Shown: positions 21,430-31,890 of the stretch, one piece after another
Numbering within the stretch: position 1 is the first letter of the stretch
How the letters are laid out: each line of letters opens with the position of its first letter
The notes under the pieces: generated by a model
What the model saw: the letters and a program-made list of their open reading frames with translations, nothing else
Database searches by the model: none
Told to the model about the DNA's origin: nothing
Made by a program: the position numbers and the translations under genes
From: Gnomoniopsis sp. IMI 355080
Lineage: Eukaryota > Ascomycota > Sordariomycetes > Diaporthales > Gnomoniaceae
DNA length: 64,000 bases
Direction of reading: 5' to 3'
Assembly (NCBI GenBank): GCA_027946555.1
Contig: JAPEVC010000002.1
Coordinates: forward strand, 1-64,000

Positions 21430-21534
21430 CGACAGAACAGAGATTCGAACTCTGGCTCCCGAAGGAACTGGCTTTTCTGTTGTATTTCATCGAAATATAG
21501 CAGGCCAGCGCGATAACCACTCCGCCATCCTGCC
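21430..21534 (-). tRNA. tRNA-Ser(GCU), intron-containing
   Basis: The minus strand folds as a class II tRNA. The acceptor stem pairs GGCAGGA with TTCTGTC and is followed by discriminator G. The D arm holds the A box TGGCGGAGTGG. The anticodon stem is CTGGC/GCCAG with loop C-T-GCT-A-A, interrupted after position 37 by an intron of about 24 bases. The variable arm is TTCCTTCGGGAGC. The T arm CAGAG-TTCGAAT-CTCTG pairs perfectly and includes the B box. Anticodon GCU reads AGC/AGU serine codons. Mature length is about 81 bases. The end at 21430 assumes that the discriminator base is G. Confidence 0.88.
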
Positions 21535-23950
21535 GATGCGGTGGAGAAATAAGTGGTTTTGTGAGTATATATACGTATGGGAATAAGACGCGGAGATACG
21601 CCCGCCGCAGCGCCGCCCGCATCCGTCAACGGCTTCAGCTAGGTACGTACCTGGTGTTGGCGTAGCACCAGTACGACTGCCAAGTACATTGCATTTTGTA
21701 TTTGAAATAGCTGTATCGTATATGAAATATATAATGTGGGGTTTAAGTGGGTTACGGATCCTGATCAAGTTTAGTGCTCTCCATGCGGGCGGTAACTACA
21801 ACATAAGTGAGGATGTTGATGAATACGACTAGGATTCGGTTTGCTATAGAGGCATTCCTGACCTAAGAATTGCCTCTTCCCCAAATTGTGGTGGCTAGGG
21901 ATTGATCGTACGGAGAGGATCCAAAAAGCTGTGCCACCTTGCACTGTACATGTTGAAAAGATCAAGAATCCAGCAGAGAACACCAAGAATTTAAATCGCA
22001 CACTTCTTCATGGTATTCATAGCCCAAACTCAGTTTTCGGTTGCTTCCCAATCTTACAGAAGCCCTCTATTCGACCGATGCCAGCAGAAAGGTGTATACA
22101 TCACATCTTGTCTTCCTCATACATACGCCAACTCATACGTGTAAGAGGCTCATTAATTATTAACACAAAACAAAATCAAATTGGTCCTGGTGAGCCATTC
22201 GTATCGATTTACCATACCTATTTCCAACATCCTGATTGATTGTTCCTCCCTTCCGCCATCCCTATCATTTCTACCATAGAGTAGCGATCATATGACTTAG
22301 ACCGGGCTTACAAATACCTTTCATGCGCGGATATTCTAGGAACCACTGCTCAGTGTCTAGAAGCCTGTGTTGCATCACACATTTCTTTAAATTGTTCCGA
22401 CCAAGAGATACAAGTTCTCGAAATGTGAGACAAAACATGGTAGGAAGAGCAAGACTTTGGAGGATACTGCCGTCGATTTTCGTAAACCTGGGCAACTCGG
22501 TGCATGCGGAACGGCCACAGAGAACCTTAAGCTTAACATCCAAGGCCATCGCTCCACTGTGGGTGATATAAGCGTTTGTAAGTCAATGTGCGATGGTTGG
22601 CTTTAGCAGTGACATGAGATCAACGCGTCATCGCGAAAAAGGACTTGATGTGTATGTCGAAACAGAAATTCATATCTAATTGACTAAAAAGGTATGTGCA
22701 TTGGCAGTAATTCACGTGTGCGCTATTAGTGTGTTTGACATGACTTCTTTGGTATCATCAGCAGGACAGCTTAGGAGTACCAGCTGTCATTTGCTAGGAT
22801 CTTACGGCCAACACCGCCCGCTCCCGTTCTAAGTCCTTCCAGTCTTGGCCGTATGAACACGGTGAGACCAGGTGTTCTACCTGTCAACCATCTGCAAACT
22901 TCGCAGATCCATCCATTGGTGCTGAATTGACAACAAAGGTCACGAGCTGATATGCATAAACGAGGCTATAGGCATGGGGTTTGTCTGTCTCTAGCCACCA
23001 GACTATCGTCGTTTGCATTTCGCGCGGTCTTCGCGGCTAATTTTCTGGAAATGGGTTCTCAACTTCTGCTATTTGTGCGTCCTGCCAAATATTAAAATCC
23101 TCTGGCAACCTGGGTGGCTCCTCCGTAGATATGGTACATCGACATGAGATCATGCCATCTTCAAATATGCCTCTACGAAACGTGCCAGATGCTCCAATCC
23201 AGGCTGTACATGGAGGCGTTTCGTCTAGGCGACCGGCACTACCTACCTACCTAGGTAGGTAAACAGGCAAGAACAAGGCCGATTGATCTCACATGAACGT
23301 GCATCTGACAAGCGGACCGAACCGCGTTTGGCCCTGCTTGATGTGCTATGTAATCGAGACACCGTAACGGGATCATGTGATTATTTTGCAATAAAAATAG
23401 TAAACGGAAGAAGCATAAAGTGGCCAATTTATTTTGTCAACGGGGAGTTGGTGGAGTCTTAACCAAAGTTTATGTACATAGTATCAATGAGTCGGAAAAA
23501 TGGAATACTCACTTGACGTCCTAATTGCTTGCTAAATTAGCCGCCCACGGAAATGGTTCTACGTTGTGATGATCAATAGTGATAAATCGAGGATTGCTTC
23601 GGTTGTCGACTCCCTGCAAAACCCGCTGGCAAGCGACTTGCAGGGCTAAGACCCCGCCACGTCACTATGTCGTTCCCGGACGTCCAGCTGTACAACATCC
23701 CACTTCCACACGGCAGATCAGAGGTTTCACAGGAGGTGGGGGGGGGGGGCGCTGTCTTATCAGCGACTACTCTCCCTTTTTAAACAAAAGAGAAGTCCTC
23801 CTGAAAGCAAAGGACCCGGGTGTATCTCATTGCGGTTTCCGGTTTTCCTGTATACCACCATCAAGTCCTCCCGTCGATAACAACGATACCCTAGAAATTC
23901 CTGAGTCTTCCATAGACGAAACCCCAGGGCCGTCTTCCATCGCCTTCAAA
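21535..23950. other. Long gene-poor region
   Basis: About 2.4 kb between the tRNA and caleosin. One minus-strand ATG frame (22271-22549, 92 residues, starting MALDVKLKVLCGRS) is open but matches nothing recognised and has no clear partner exon. A TACCTAGGTA palindrome inside a CCTA/GGTA array lies at 23242-23261, and a poly-G run at about 23738-23747. The remainder is presumably the caleosin promoter. Confidence 0.45.
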
Positions 23951-25091
23951 ATGTCTACGACTGCAACTCAATACCATGGAAAGCTGTCTTTCGACGTGTC
24001 CACTGGGCTTCCGCCCACCTCAACTCGAACCCCAGCGATCGACGCGGACGATTTTATCGTGAAGCCAGGAGTGCCAAGAGCCAATGCCGCCGTATCTTCC
24101 AAGATGCCAAACGGAGACAAGGCATATACAGAGGATTTCAAACATTACGTATGCACGGCTGCCCGTGACTCCCGGCTGTGGGCAAGACCTGGCATATGAT
24201 GACTGACATGCCCTCTGCTGTGCCCCAGACCGTTCTCCAGCAGCACTGTCTATTCTGGGATCGCGACCAGGACGGCCAGGTATTCCCCTGGGACACCTAC
24301 GTTGGTTTCAGAGAGTTGGGATTCAATATCGCCTTCTCGGTTCTTGCAATGCTGATCATCAACACGGGGTTCTCTTATCCCACGCGCCTGGCGCACTCGT
24401 GGATTCCGGACCCGTTCTTCCGAGTCTATCTCGACTCAATCCACAAGGCCAAAGTAAGAAACAGTGGCAGACCCGTTTCCACTCCAGCGGGTTGCTGATC
24501 AGTCACTCTTAGCACGGCTCTGATTCGTCGACATACGACACGGAGGGACGATTCAGACCGCAAGAATTCGAGGATATGTTTGCCAAATACAGTGGAAGTG
24601 AAGATGGTGCGCTCACATTCAGAGAGCTGTTTCATATGATGTCTGGCAATCGAAACGCAATGGATCCGTTCGGAGTAAGTTAACGTCGATACTAAATCTC
24701 AGTCTTTCAGGTCCATGATCCAAGTACCCAATCACATTCACCACAAAATACACTAATGCGTTTGGGATTTTTGCAGTGGGGAGCCGCATTCTTCGAGTTT
24801 GGGACGACCTGGCTGCTCATTCAACAGGATGGGAAAGTTTCCAAGGAAGACCTTCGAGGCGTCTATGATGTGAGTCTAAGAACAGGCATACCATCGTACA
24901 TCTGCACACAGCGACGTCCAGGCCTTCGAACGTAGCATCAACTAATGTACGCGAATAAGGGCTCCATCTTTTTCCGCATTCGAGACAAGAGGCTTCGATC
25001 AAAGGCGGGCTGGACTCAGGGATTTGGATTAGGCGGCGACGGCTTCGTCGGTAGCGAGAAGCATGCCCATTTGGCCGCCTTGAAATTGTGA
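23951..25091 (+). CDS. Caleosin (lipid-droplet peroxygenase family)
   Basis: Caleosins are calcium- and haem-binding proteins of lipid droplets and ER that can act as fatty-acid hydroperoxide peroxygenases. Five exons, 23951..24148, 24229..24453, 24513..24674, 24777..24869 and 24960..25091, all join in phase 0 and give 269 residues. Visible features: haem-ligand His in TVLQQHCLFWDRDQDG, the EF-hand loop DRDQDGQVFPWD right after it, a central hydrophobic segment with a proline-containing turn (NTGFSYPTRLAHSWIPDPFF), and the signature YLDSIHKAKHGSDSSTYDTEGRF, whose Lys-His junction is made by splicing. The Ser/Thr-rich N-terminal 60 residues are unconserved. Phase-0 introns throughout and conserved motifs across the junctions make the model secure. 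Confidence 0.95.
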
Positions 25092-25462
25092 GCAGGCCGA
25101 TGAAATCCCTGTTCTCAACGACAGTGACGCGTGTATATATAGGGATCGACACTCTCATCTCTGTAACAAATCCTGGTGGGCTCTCAAACGAGGGAGGTAG
25201 ATATCATGGGACAAGTCATCTCTTCACGGCTCTATACTTGACGCATCGGTACATGAGGGATTGCGGACTTACGGGACGGGACACAACGAAAGGAATTAGA
25301 AAGGTGGGGCAATATGATAGAGGCTATTGACTTGTTCTCTTCGGTGGGACTCCGGGAGACTAGGCAGAGGTAGGTTTGGGTAGGCTCTCGTCTTGCAATC
25401 GTAACGAATAGACACATAGATCGCATATATACAAATAAACTTCCTTTACGACTCTTCGATGG
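25092..25462. other. Intergenic, caleosin 3' region
   Basis: Convergent spacer of about 370 bases with no coding frame of note. Confidence 0.5.
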
Positions 25463-26047
25463 TCAGTCCTGATTTACATTGACGTAAAAAGCTAAGAGAA
25501 CATTATCGACAGCTGTGGCGACTGTTCGGCCATCGTCCACTCGAGTATTAACATGAAGCGGTACCCTATATGACAGCTGGCAGGTGGCCTTGACGACTCT
25601 TCCGTCGCACGAATGTATTGGCATCCATCTTTGTTGGAGCATGTCGCCGCTGTTCTGGCACCGACCCCACTCTCTTTTTGGTTGATTGGACTGAAGTTGA
25701 GAGAAAAGAGCCCGTTAGCCAAGAGTTGATTATGTTAGGGAGTTGAGAATTACATACATTGCGGTCCTACTGCGGTTGCTCATCTCCCATGCTTGGAGTA
25801 GGTCTATCCATCTTCGAGGGATTCCAGGGTTAACTCGAGAGGATCTGTAGGCGGTGGTGATTATCCCACGATCCGGACGAGTGACTGTCACTGGGAGGAA
25901 CAAGAAGGCAACGTCATATGGGACAATTTGCTCCGGCTGAGGTAGGGTACACGTTATCTTAGTGGTCGATCTCACCATGGCAATAACGTCACCTAGGATA
26001 TATGCCACATAGATTTTTGATGCTGTAGAAGGAAGGAACGATTGCAT
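25463..26047 (-). CDS. Hypothetical protein with uncertain 3' splice site
   Basis: Exon 1 (26047..25758) starts at an ATG and encodes MQSFLPSTASKIYVAYILGD and a coherent stretch with VVPYDVAFLFLPVTV-like segments up to MSNRSRTA, ending at a GTATGT donor. Two acceptors both restore an open frame. The strong pyrimidine-rich TTCAG at 25691-25692 gives a 162-residue protein ending at 25492. A weaker AAAAAG at 25674-25675 gives a 166-residue protein ending at 25463, whose frame (WGRCQNSGDMLQQRW, GRVVKATCQLSYRVPLHVNTR) has better third-position C/G bias. The coordinates given are for the second. No family or signal peptide was recognised. The gene is convergent with caleosin. It may be a lineage-restricted gene. 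Confidence 0.4.
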
Positions 26048-27225
26048 TACGATCTATTCCGGGTTACTTAGCTCGAGGGCGGTCCCGGGATTGTCCCGAA
26101 GGTTTGTTTTTCAATGACAACCCACGAACTTCACGAAGTGATCGTACCGTGACATCCAGCTCACACTGCTCATGTGCCCACTTCTCAGTCAGGATTCCAG
26201 AATAAGTTTGAGCCTGCTCCCCTTTACCACTCTTAGACTGCCTAGCTTTCCATACCTTCACTCGCCCACAACAAACTCTAGAGGAAATGCCATCCACGAT
26301 ATTGGGTGCAGTAATTCCGCGAAGCCCCAGATTCCGCGCGCCAGCGCGCTGAGGTGCCTATGGGCATCATGCCTTTTCCGCCCGTCAACGTGCGGCTGCA
26401 TGAGATCCCCACGGGATGCTTCTCCGAAGTGCGTCCCATCGGCCGTGTCTGACAAGCTGTCTTACTCAGGTGCTGACTATGTACTAGAAAGAGCTCTGGT
26501 CGGAAGTTAGAACCTCAATCTCGCTGCATTCGACAAGGCAATTCTGCAAGCTCGCTGCATTTCAACAAGCTCGCCGCTCGCTTACTACATAGGTAGTTAG
26601 CGCTCTAGGACAAGTCCACGGATGGCCCCGACACTAAGGACAAGGGAAAGACACTGACTACCTTGAAGCGTTTGCTAGACTAGCCTGCGATCTTGATCGG
26701 CTGGAAATTTGTATGGGTAATTTCTTGGCAATAGGTTTGTCTTTGGACCATGAAGCTTCGGATCTTCCAGCTTCCAGTCCAGATGGGCAGTCGTTCTCGA
26801 CGGGTCGACGGGTCGACGAAGCTACGAAGCTACACCTGGACAAACAAAGAAACGGCATCCACGAGATGATATTCCAGACTTCTACCAATCGCCTTGGCAG
26901 TCTCTTGCCCATTCGAATCTCAGCTAGGATGGCAGTCACGAGTGGCAAACAGCAAAGACCAGAGAGGCTATGGCGGTTCAGGCGACCAAACACATATAGG
27001 AAATATGTATATAAGTCTTGTTGTTGTTTACCGAATTTTTAATCCATTGCTCCGAAGCCTCAAGGGTCCATCTCCCTCTTTACACCAAGTCGTTCATTTC
27101 GAAATTACTCTTGGAAGTCATTCATTCACTTCCCAAGTCCAATCGTCACACACTCACTCATCTGTTTTATATATTCGCTAACCGGGAGTTCAATCCGCAG
27201 TCATACAATCCCATTTTCCGTCGAC
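26048..27225. other. Intergenic, promoter of repeat protein
   Basis: About 1.2 kb with no supported gene. Short tandem duplications GACGGGTC and GAAGCTAC lie at about 26798-26832. A TATATAAG box at 27008-27015 lies 211 bases upstream of the next start codon. Confidence 0.5.
27008..27015 (+). promoter_or_regulatory. TATA box of the TVTNFA-repeat gene
   Basis: TATATAAG, 211 bases before the ATG at 27226, with pyrimidine-rich DNA between. Position and sequence suit a strong regulated promoter with a 5' leader of about 150-180 bases. Inferred from sequence only. Confidence 0.45.
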
Positions 27226-27930
27226 ATGCAATTCCTTCTCGCCTTGATGCCGCTTCTTGCGGTCGCCCACGCAAAGCCGACCCTACAGCGCCGGGCTGCC
27301 ACGTGTGGTGTCACCGGATATGACAAGAACTCCCCCAACGCGTACTACTTTGCCGCAAATACGGACCTGAATGCGTGTGCTGCCTTGTGCGCCTCCCAAA
27401 GTGGCTGCAACTCGCTTGCATCTGGCGCCGGAAACTGCTTGCTTTACACCTCTGCAGTCGCCGACAATTTCGTTGCAAACTCTGGCAGCAGCTATGTCTT
27501 TAACGACCTTAGCTGCATTACCTTGACGAATTCGGAGAAACAAGCTGTTGTATCGGATGGTGCTGCTTCCACGAGTGCCGCCGCCAACAATGCTCAAACC
27601 TGTGCAACAGCTACAGTCACAGTGGCTGGAAGTGCGGCCGTGTCGACGCTTACAGTTTCGGCGAATCCTATCACGGTGACGGCTCCAGGAGCTACAGTGA
27701 CAGCAGCAGGAATTCCCACGACTGTCACCAACTTTGCGACTGTCACCAAGAGTGCTACTGTCACCAACTTTGCGACTGTCACCAACTTTGCGACAGTGAC
27801 CAACTTTGTGACAGTGACCAACTCTGCGACAGTGACCAACTTTGCGACTATCACCAATACTGCAACTATCACCAATACTGCAACTGTTACGGTAACAAAA
27901 TGTAGTGGCTTGTTAGGATTGGGTTGTTAA
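27226..27930 (+). CDS. Secreted PAN/apple-like protein with TVTNFA repeat tail
   Basis: A single exon of 234 residues. The signal peptide MQFLLALMPLLAVAHA is followed by a dibasic LQRR site. Residues 25-100 contain six cysteines in a fungal PAN/apple-like order (TCGVTG, NACAALCASQSGCNSLA, NCLLYTS, DLSCIT). A Thr/Val-rich stalk follows, built from about ten units of the TVTNFAT type (residues about 165-222), ending in VTVTKCSGLLGLGC. Such stalks are heavily O-glycosylated in fungal wall proteins. There is no GPI-attachment signal, so it may be secreted or wall-attached through disulfides of the terminal cysteines. An adhesin or wall role is inferred. Confidence 0.8.
   Translation: MQFLLALMPLLAVAHAKPTLQRRAATCGVTGYDKNSPNAYYFAANTDLNACAALCASQSGCNSLASGAGNCLLYTSAVADNFVANSGSSYVFNDLSCITLTNSEKQAVVSDGAASTSAAANNAQTCATATVTVAGSAAVSTLTVSANPITVTAPGATVTAAGIPTTVTNFATVTKSATVTNFATVTNFATVTNFVTVTNSATVTNFATITNTATITNTATVTVTKCSGLLGLGC
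27720..27893 (+). repeat. In-frame 18-base tandem repeats
   Basis: About ten imperfect 18-base units (ACTGTCACCAACTTTGCG type) encode the TVTNFA stalk. Neighbouring units are nearly identical at DNA level, so the array probably changes length by slippage or unequal exchange. Confidence 0.85.
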
Positions 27931-28789
27931 GCGAGTTGGTTCTGGTAGAGGGCTGTTTGGGCCAAGTGAATACATTTGGGGCTAATTACCCTCATTGGAT
28001 TCATAATCCTGATTCATCTTTTGGACCTTTCTATTAGCTCTGTTATTTGTTTCCTTCTCCCAAAAAATTCTAATTCAATCAAAGCAATAATTTATTACGT
28101 CGCCAGATCTTGCTAGGTTCTGAGGAATATATAAAGCTGTGATGATTGCATATCCTGGACGGCACGGATAGCAGTGTATCCTGACCCCAAGCCTTTGTTT
28201 TGACTTAAGAAACGTCTTCTGCCTGAGCGTTGGTCATCAGATTTGCAAAGAGGACTGCATGTAAGGCATACCTAGGTAGTGAGGCTGTGCGAATGGTGAT
28301 GTTACACGGCAGCAAAAGGTCAGCACAAAGTGGTGCAGAACGATGAAACTTGCCTCTTTCCTCATTCTTGCATTTCGCGAATTAAATAGGTCTTGATGCA
28401 CTTGCAAGGTTCGCCGATCATGTTATCCACTCATCAGTATCAAGATGTATAGGGACTGAGTGCTGACGCTGTTCAACTCGTAGAATTCCGAATGGAGACT
28501 GATCCAGAGGATGCCGAAAGGGATGGTAGCGCAGGATCTGTCCCGCACCACCCACTATTTTCACAACATCATGTTCATTTATCGCTCTTGGGATTCGATT
28601 AACGGAAACCCCTTTCAGCAAACCGACAATGCGGATGAATCAAGCGAGAATTTTTATAAGCCAGATCAATCGCGTTTGTCAACATAGAGAGGGAAGGATG
28701 ACGACCTGTGGACGGCAGCCAGGGCAGTCTCCACGTTGAGGCCGAGCTACCCCAGCTCAGGAGAGGTCATTGGCGCTGGGTGATCCTAA
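27931..28789. other. Intergenic, no gene seen
   Basis: About 0.86 kb. It contains a TACCTAGGTA palindrome (28269-28278). No coding frame is supported. Confidence 0.5.
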
Positions 28790-30270
28790 ACGTCATGTCG
28801 AGCAGACATGTATGGTGCAATCTGCGTCATTCTCGGTCGGATCCATGGGCGTCTTGATGCCTCGTGGACCATTATCACGTCTCCCAACGCCATGATATCG
28901 ATTTTTTCCACGGCGTCCAAAGCTTCGATGATATTCGCAGTCGCAGAAAGCATCAGCCAACTTAAGTGGCTCCACTTTGAGAAATCACGCAGCGTGCACT
29001 ATCTCCAAACATTCGACGACGCCAGCCGAGGGCCTTGGGGCTCCTTCCATTTCTGTTTGCTCGCGTGACGAGTGTCGTTGTTTGCACACGTCGGCTGCGT
29101 GATCACCATCGCGGCCCTCGCGGTGGACCCGTTTGCACAGCAGATCGTGTCGTTTGAGGTACATTCTTCGGCCGTCTCCGGGGCCAGATCCTCAATTCTC
29201 CAGCCACAGGAATATTCCCATGGCTATAAGGAACTCACAGACATGCATATGAACGAGCCGTCGACGAGTACGTTTTTGAGAGCATCTACCCCGATCCAGA
29301 CCTGCGGTGTCTACGTCCAGCTGACCAATGAACATTCTGCACAGTATCTTCAAGTATTCGCGACGGTAATATACAAGCTGCGGCGGCGATCTCGGGGCTT
29401 TACAGCCTCACTATCATTCGTTTTGATACTGGCTATGGGGTGTCGGACAATTGGAATGTTTACAACGCAAGCTGGCAGAATACTTTGAAGGCAGTGGAAT
29501 GTACCCAGCAGCTTTGTGCAACTGACTACCTGAACTGGACCTCATTCAACGGAAGCGTCACCCCAGGGACTTTGAGAACATCCACACTGAACCGAACATT
29601 GGTTGGGATTTCGCCCATATACCCTGCTATCGTCTACACAGCACTGGATCAAACTTCCCTTGCAACCAAACATTTGTGGTGAACATGTACGATCGCCTCA
29701 ATTTCGCTCAGATCTTGCAGCAAGTTAAGTCCAAAACAAATCCTCTGTACAGCCCAGACCCCAGCCAAGCCAGTCTATTCTGGGACTGCAACAGCCAAAA
29801 CCTCGATGCAACAATGGACAACATCGCAACGGCAATGTCGTATCAGATGTTGTCCGGGCCAAAAGCGATGACGGTATATGGAGACGTGTATGTTGAGCAG
29901 ACGTGCACCCATGTTCGATGGGTGTGACTTTCTCTGAATGTGGTCTTGATTGTCGTGGCAGGCCTATTTCTTCCTGATGTGGTCCTTGCCAGCACCAAGA
30001 CTCGACAGCCGGTGGAAGTCTTCACTAGTGCCGTTTTTTCTACGAAGATGTACCGTTGTGCCTAGAGAACAAGTATTCGGAATGTCCAATACTCGCAAGA
30101 TATCGCTCGCTATACTGCGTAGGCGTATTGCCTTTCTACCTAGGCGGACTGTGGTTCAGCCTCTGGACCTTTGGAGGGGACAAAGTGCTCGGAGCATCTA
30201 TGAAGTTGCATTAAAGGCAGAGAAGGACGAAGAGGCCAAGTGTACGTCGACAAAGATATTTGTTTAGATA
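28790..30270 (+). pseudogene. Broken DUF3176 membrane protein gene
   Basis: The product would be a fungal DUF3176 protein, a family of large polytopic membrane proteins of unknown function. The family signature is clear at the 5' end (TSPNAMISIFSTASKASMIF, ISQLKW, LQTFDDASRGPWGS). An in-frame TGA at 29066-29068 interrupts it, and the same frame resumes at once with RVSLFAHVGCVITIAALAVDPFAQQIVSFE. Further matches move between frames: VECTQQLCATDYLNWTSFNGS (about 29500), the segment from DFENIHTEPNIGW to TYVEQTCTHVRWV (29570-29925), another in-frame TGA, LSLNVVLIVVAGLFL (29928-), then WKSSLVPFFL in a third frame. At least two nonsense and several frameshift lesions make it a pseudogene. The true 5' end is not identified. 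Confidence 0.7.
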
Positions 30271-30452
30271 ATATTCTTATACTATGGAAGATTAAAATAA
30301 GTATGCACGTTCCACACAATTTGCTATCCATGGGCCTACATAAACTTTGGGACGGCTAGCAGATTAGGATACTTACCTAGGTATTCTATACTAGGCCGTG
30401 GCAATTATTTATCTGAATTATCGGTTATAGCGATGGAACGGGCAGAGGAAAT

Positions 30453-30771
30453 CAGCTTCGTGGAGGGCTGGTCCGGAAGCCCGAAAGCGCTGGAAAGGAC
30501 GATCTTTATAACATGCGACCTCCTGCCCTTATGCCCTTTAAGCCTGCGGCGCCTCTAAACCACCATCAAGTATCACGGGAAGTCAGGATTTTTATGTTAT
30601 TCGACCTCCTGCCCTTATTCAATAGGTACTTCGCCACGTGCGTAAGTATCTTTGGCTATTGACTAATCCGCGGACGAGAAACTCTGCATATTCAAGGATA
30701 GAGGAGAACGCTTCGCCGAGGCCTGCTCCTTCCAGCGCTTCGCGCTTCCGGACCAGCCCTCCACGAAGCTG
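30453..30771. repeat. Inverted repeat pair with internal direct repeats
   Basis: A 47-base segment (30453-30499) recurs in inverted orientation at 30727-30771. The first 28 bases are identical, and the rest differ by one substitution and two one-base gaps. Between them the 17-mer CGACCTCCTGCCCTTAT occurs twice in direct orientation (30516-30532 and 30602-30618). No open frame for a transposase lies inside, so it may be a local duplication scar or a non-autonomous element remnant. Confidence 0.7.
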
Positions 30772-31106
30772 AATAATGGAACGACGTATTACAATCAGTA
30801 ATGCTGATACTACTCCTAGGCAGCTAGAAGTGACGTGCAAATAGAATGACCAGCGTGCAAATAGAATACGAATGATGCATATTCCATAAACAACGGCTGC
30901 TGCATACATCGGGCTGATATGCAAGGAAGCGTCAACCGTGTACCACAAGGCTGACGTATTAGCGCATTTTGTACGACAGGTAAGTGGCCGACGAGGAGGC
31001 CGCAGGCGAGCATGTGTGAGAATATGAGACAATTGAGATTCCTGGGCGCACAAGTGAGACTTACTTCTGCCCAGGGAGTGATATAACTGACCTTGGCTCT
31101 CGTCAA
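30619..31106 (-). other. Possible degenerate membrane-protein frame
   Basis: The minus strand holds an open frame of about 145 codons with hydrophobic stretches (ISPMYAAAVVYGICIIRILFARW, CLGVVSALLIVI) and, in another frame just upstream, NLNCLIFSHMLACGLLVGHL. It lacks a suitable ATG in frame and no splice pair connects the two parts convincingly. It could be the 3' part of a damaged gene, possibly tied to the neighbouring pseudogene. Two 14-base copies of CGTGCAAATAGAAT (30834 and 30854) lie inside it. Confidence 0.25.
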
Positions 31107-31195
31107 CTTGGATCAGGAACTTCCCCAGAGTGCATATCCGGCTTTCCTCTTCACATATTCACAACAACAAGCCGTCAATAATCTGACTTGCCAAG

Positions 31196-31890
31196 ATGTT
31201 CACCGACGTTCTTGCTTCGCTGTTCGTCGTCTGTTGTGCGGGGTTGACGGTGGCTGATACGATCGTAATCGAGGGAGGCAACACTTACTTCAGCCCATCC
31301 AGTGTCAATGCCTCTGTCGGCGATATTCTTGAATTCCACTTTCTTCCAAACAATCACAGTGTTGTCATGGGCAATTTTTCAAACCCTTGCCAACCAGCTT
31401 CAGCGGGAGGTTTCTATTCGGGTTTTTTGCCAGCCGACGAGGGCGAAAATGTACGTGCTTCAAGGGAGGACAAGCTCGCCAGGGTCATACAACTGACGCT
31501 GCATCTCAGGCCCAAGTTTTCCGTGTCACCGTCAACGACACAGATCCCTTCGTGTATTACTGCTCGCAAAATGCATCGAGTCATAACCATTGCAAGGCGG
31601 GCATGTACGGTTTTGTCAACCAGCCGGACCAAGGGGTGATCGATACATATTCCACAGCTGCAAATGATAGCAGCATCAACATTTCCCCTGACACGGAGGC
31701 ATTCGGCGGTACCTTCGCTGCTAATTCGAATACGACGGCTGCGAATTCGACCGTGACTACCGCTACGGCGACAGTAACACAGTCCGTTGGCTCATCCAGC
31801 ACGAGCACCGGGTTGCCAGAGGATAATTCCGGAGCTGGAGTGAAGGCCAGTGGGTTGTTTGCTATCGCCATGGCGCTGATCTTGGTCTAG
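31196..31890 (+). CDS. Cupredoxin-domain serine-rich surface protein, GPI-anchored
   Basis: Two exons, 31196..31450 and 31510..31890, give 211 residues. A signal peptide (MFTDVLASLFVVCCAGLTVA) precedes a single plastocyanin-like cupredoxin domain. The copper-site residues expected of a type 1 centre are visible: His in FLPNNHSV (about residue 54), then Cys, His and Met in YYCSQNASSHNHCKAGMYGFV. A Ser/Thr/Asn-rich stalk follows. The C-terminus (SGAGVKASGLFAIAMALILV) is a GPI-anchor signal. Fungal proteins of this layout are called extracellular serine-rich proteins. A role in redox or copper handling at the cell surface is inferred from the fold; the physiological function is unknown. The intron falls between EGEN and AQVFRVTV in phase 0. 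Confidence 0.9.

Noticed and set aside
22271..22549. 92-residue minus-strand ATG frame (MALDVKLKVLCGRS)
   Set aside because: No partner exon, no recognised family and no flanking promoter or splice pattern; kept only as a note in the intergenic entry.
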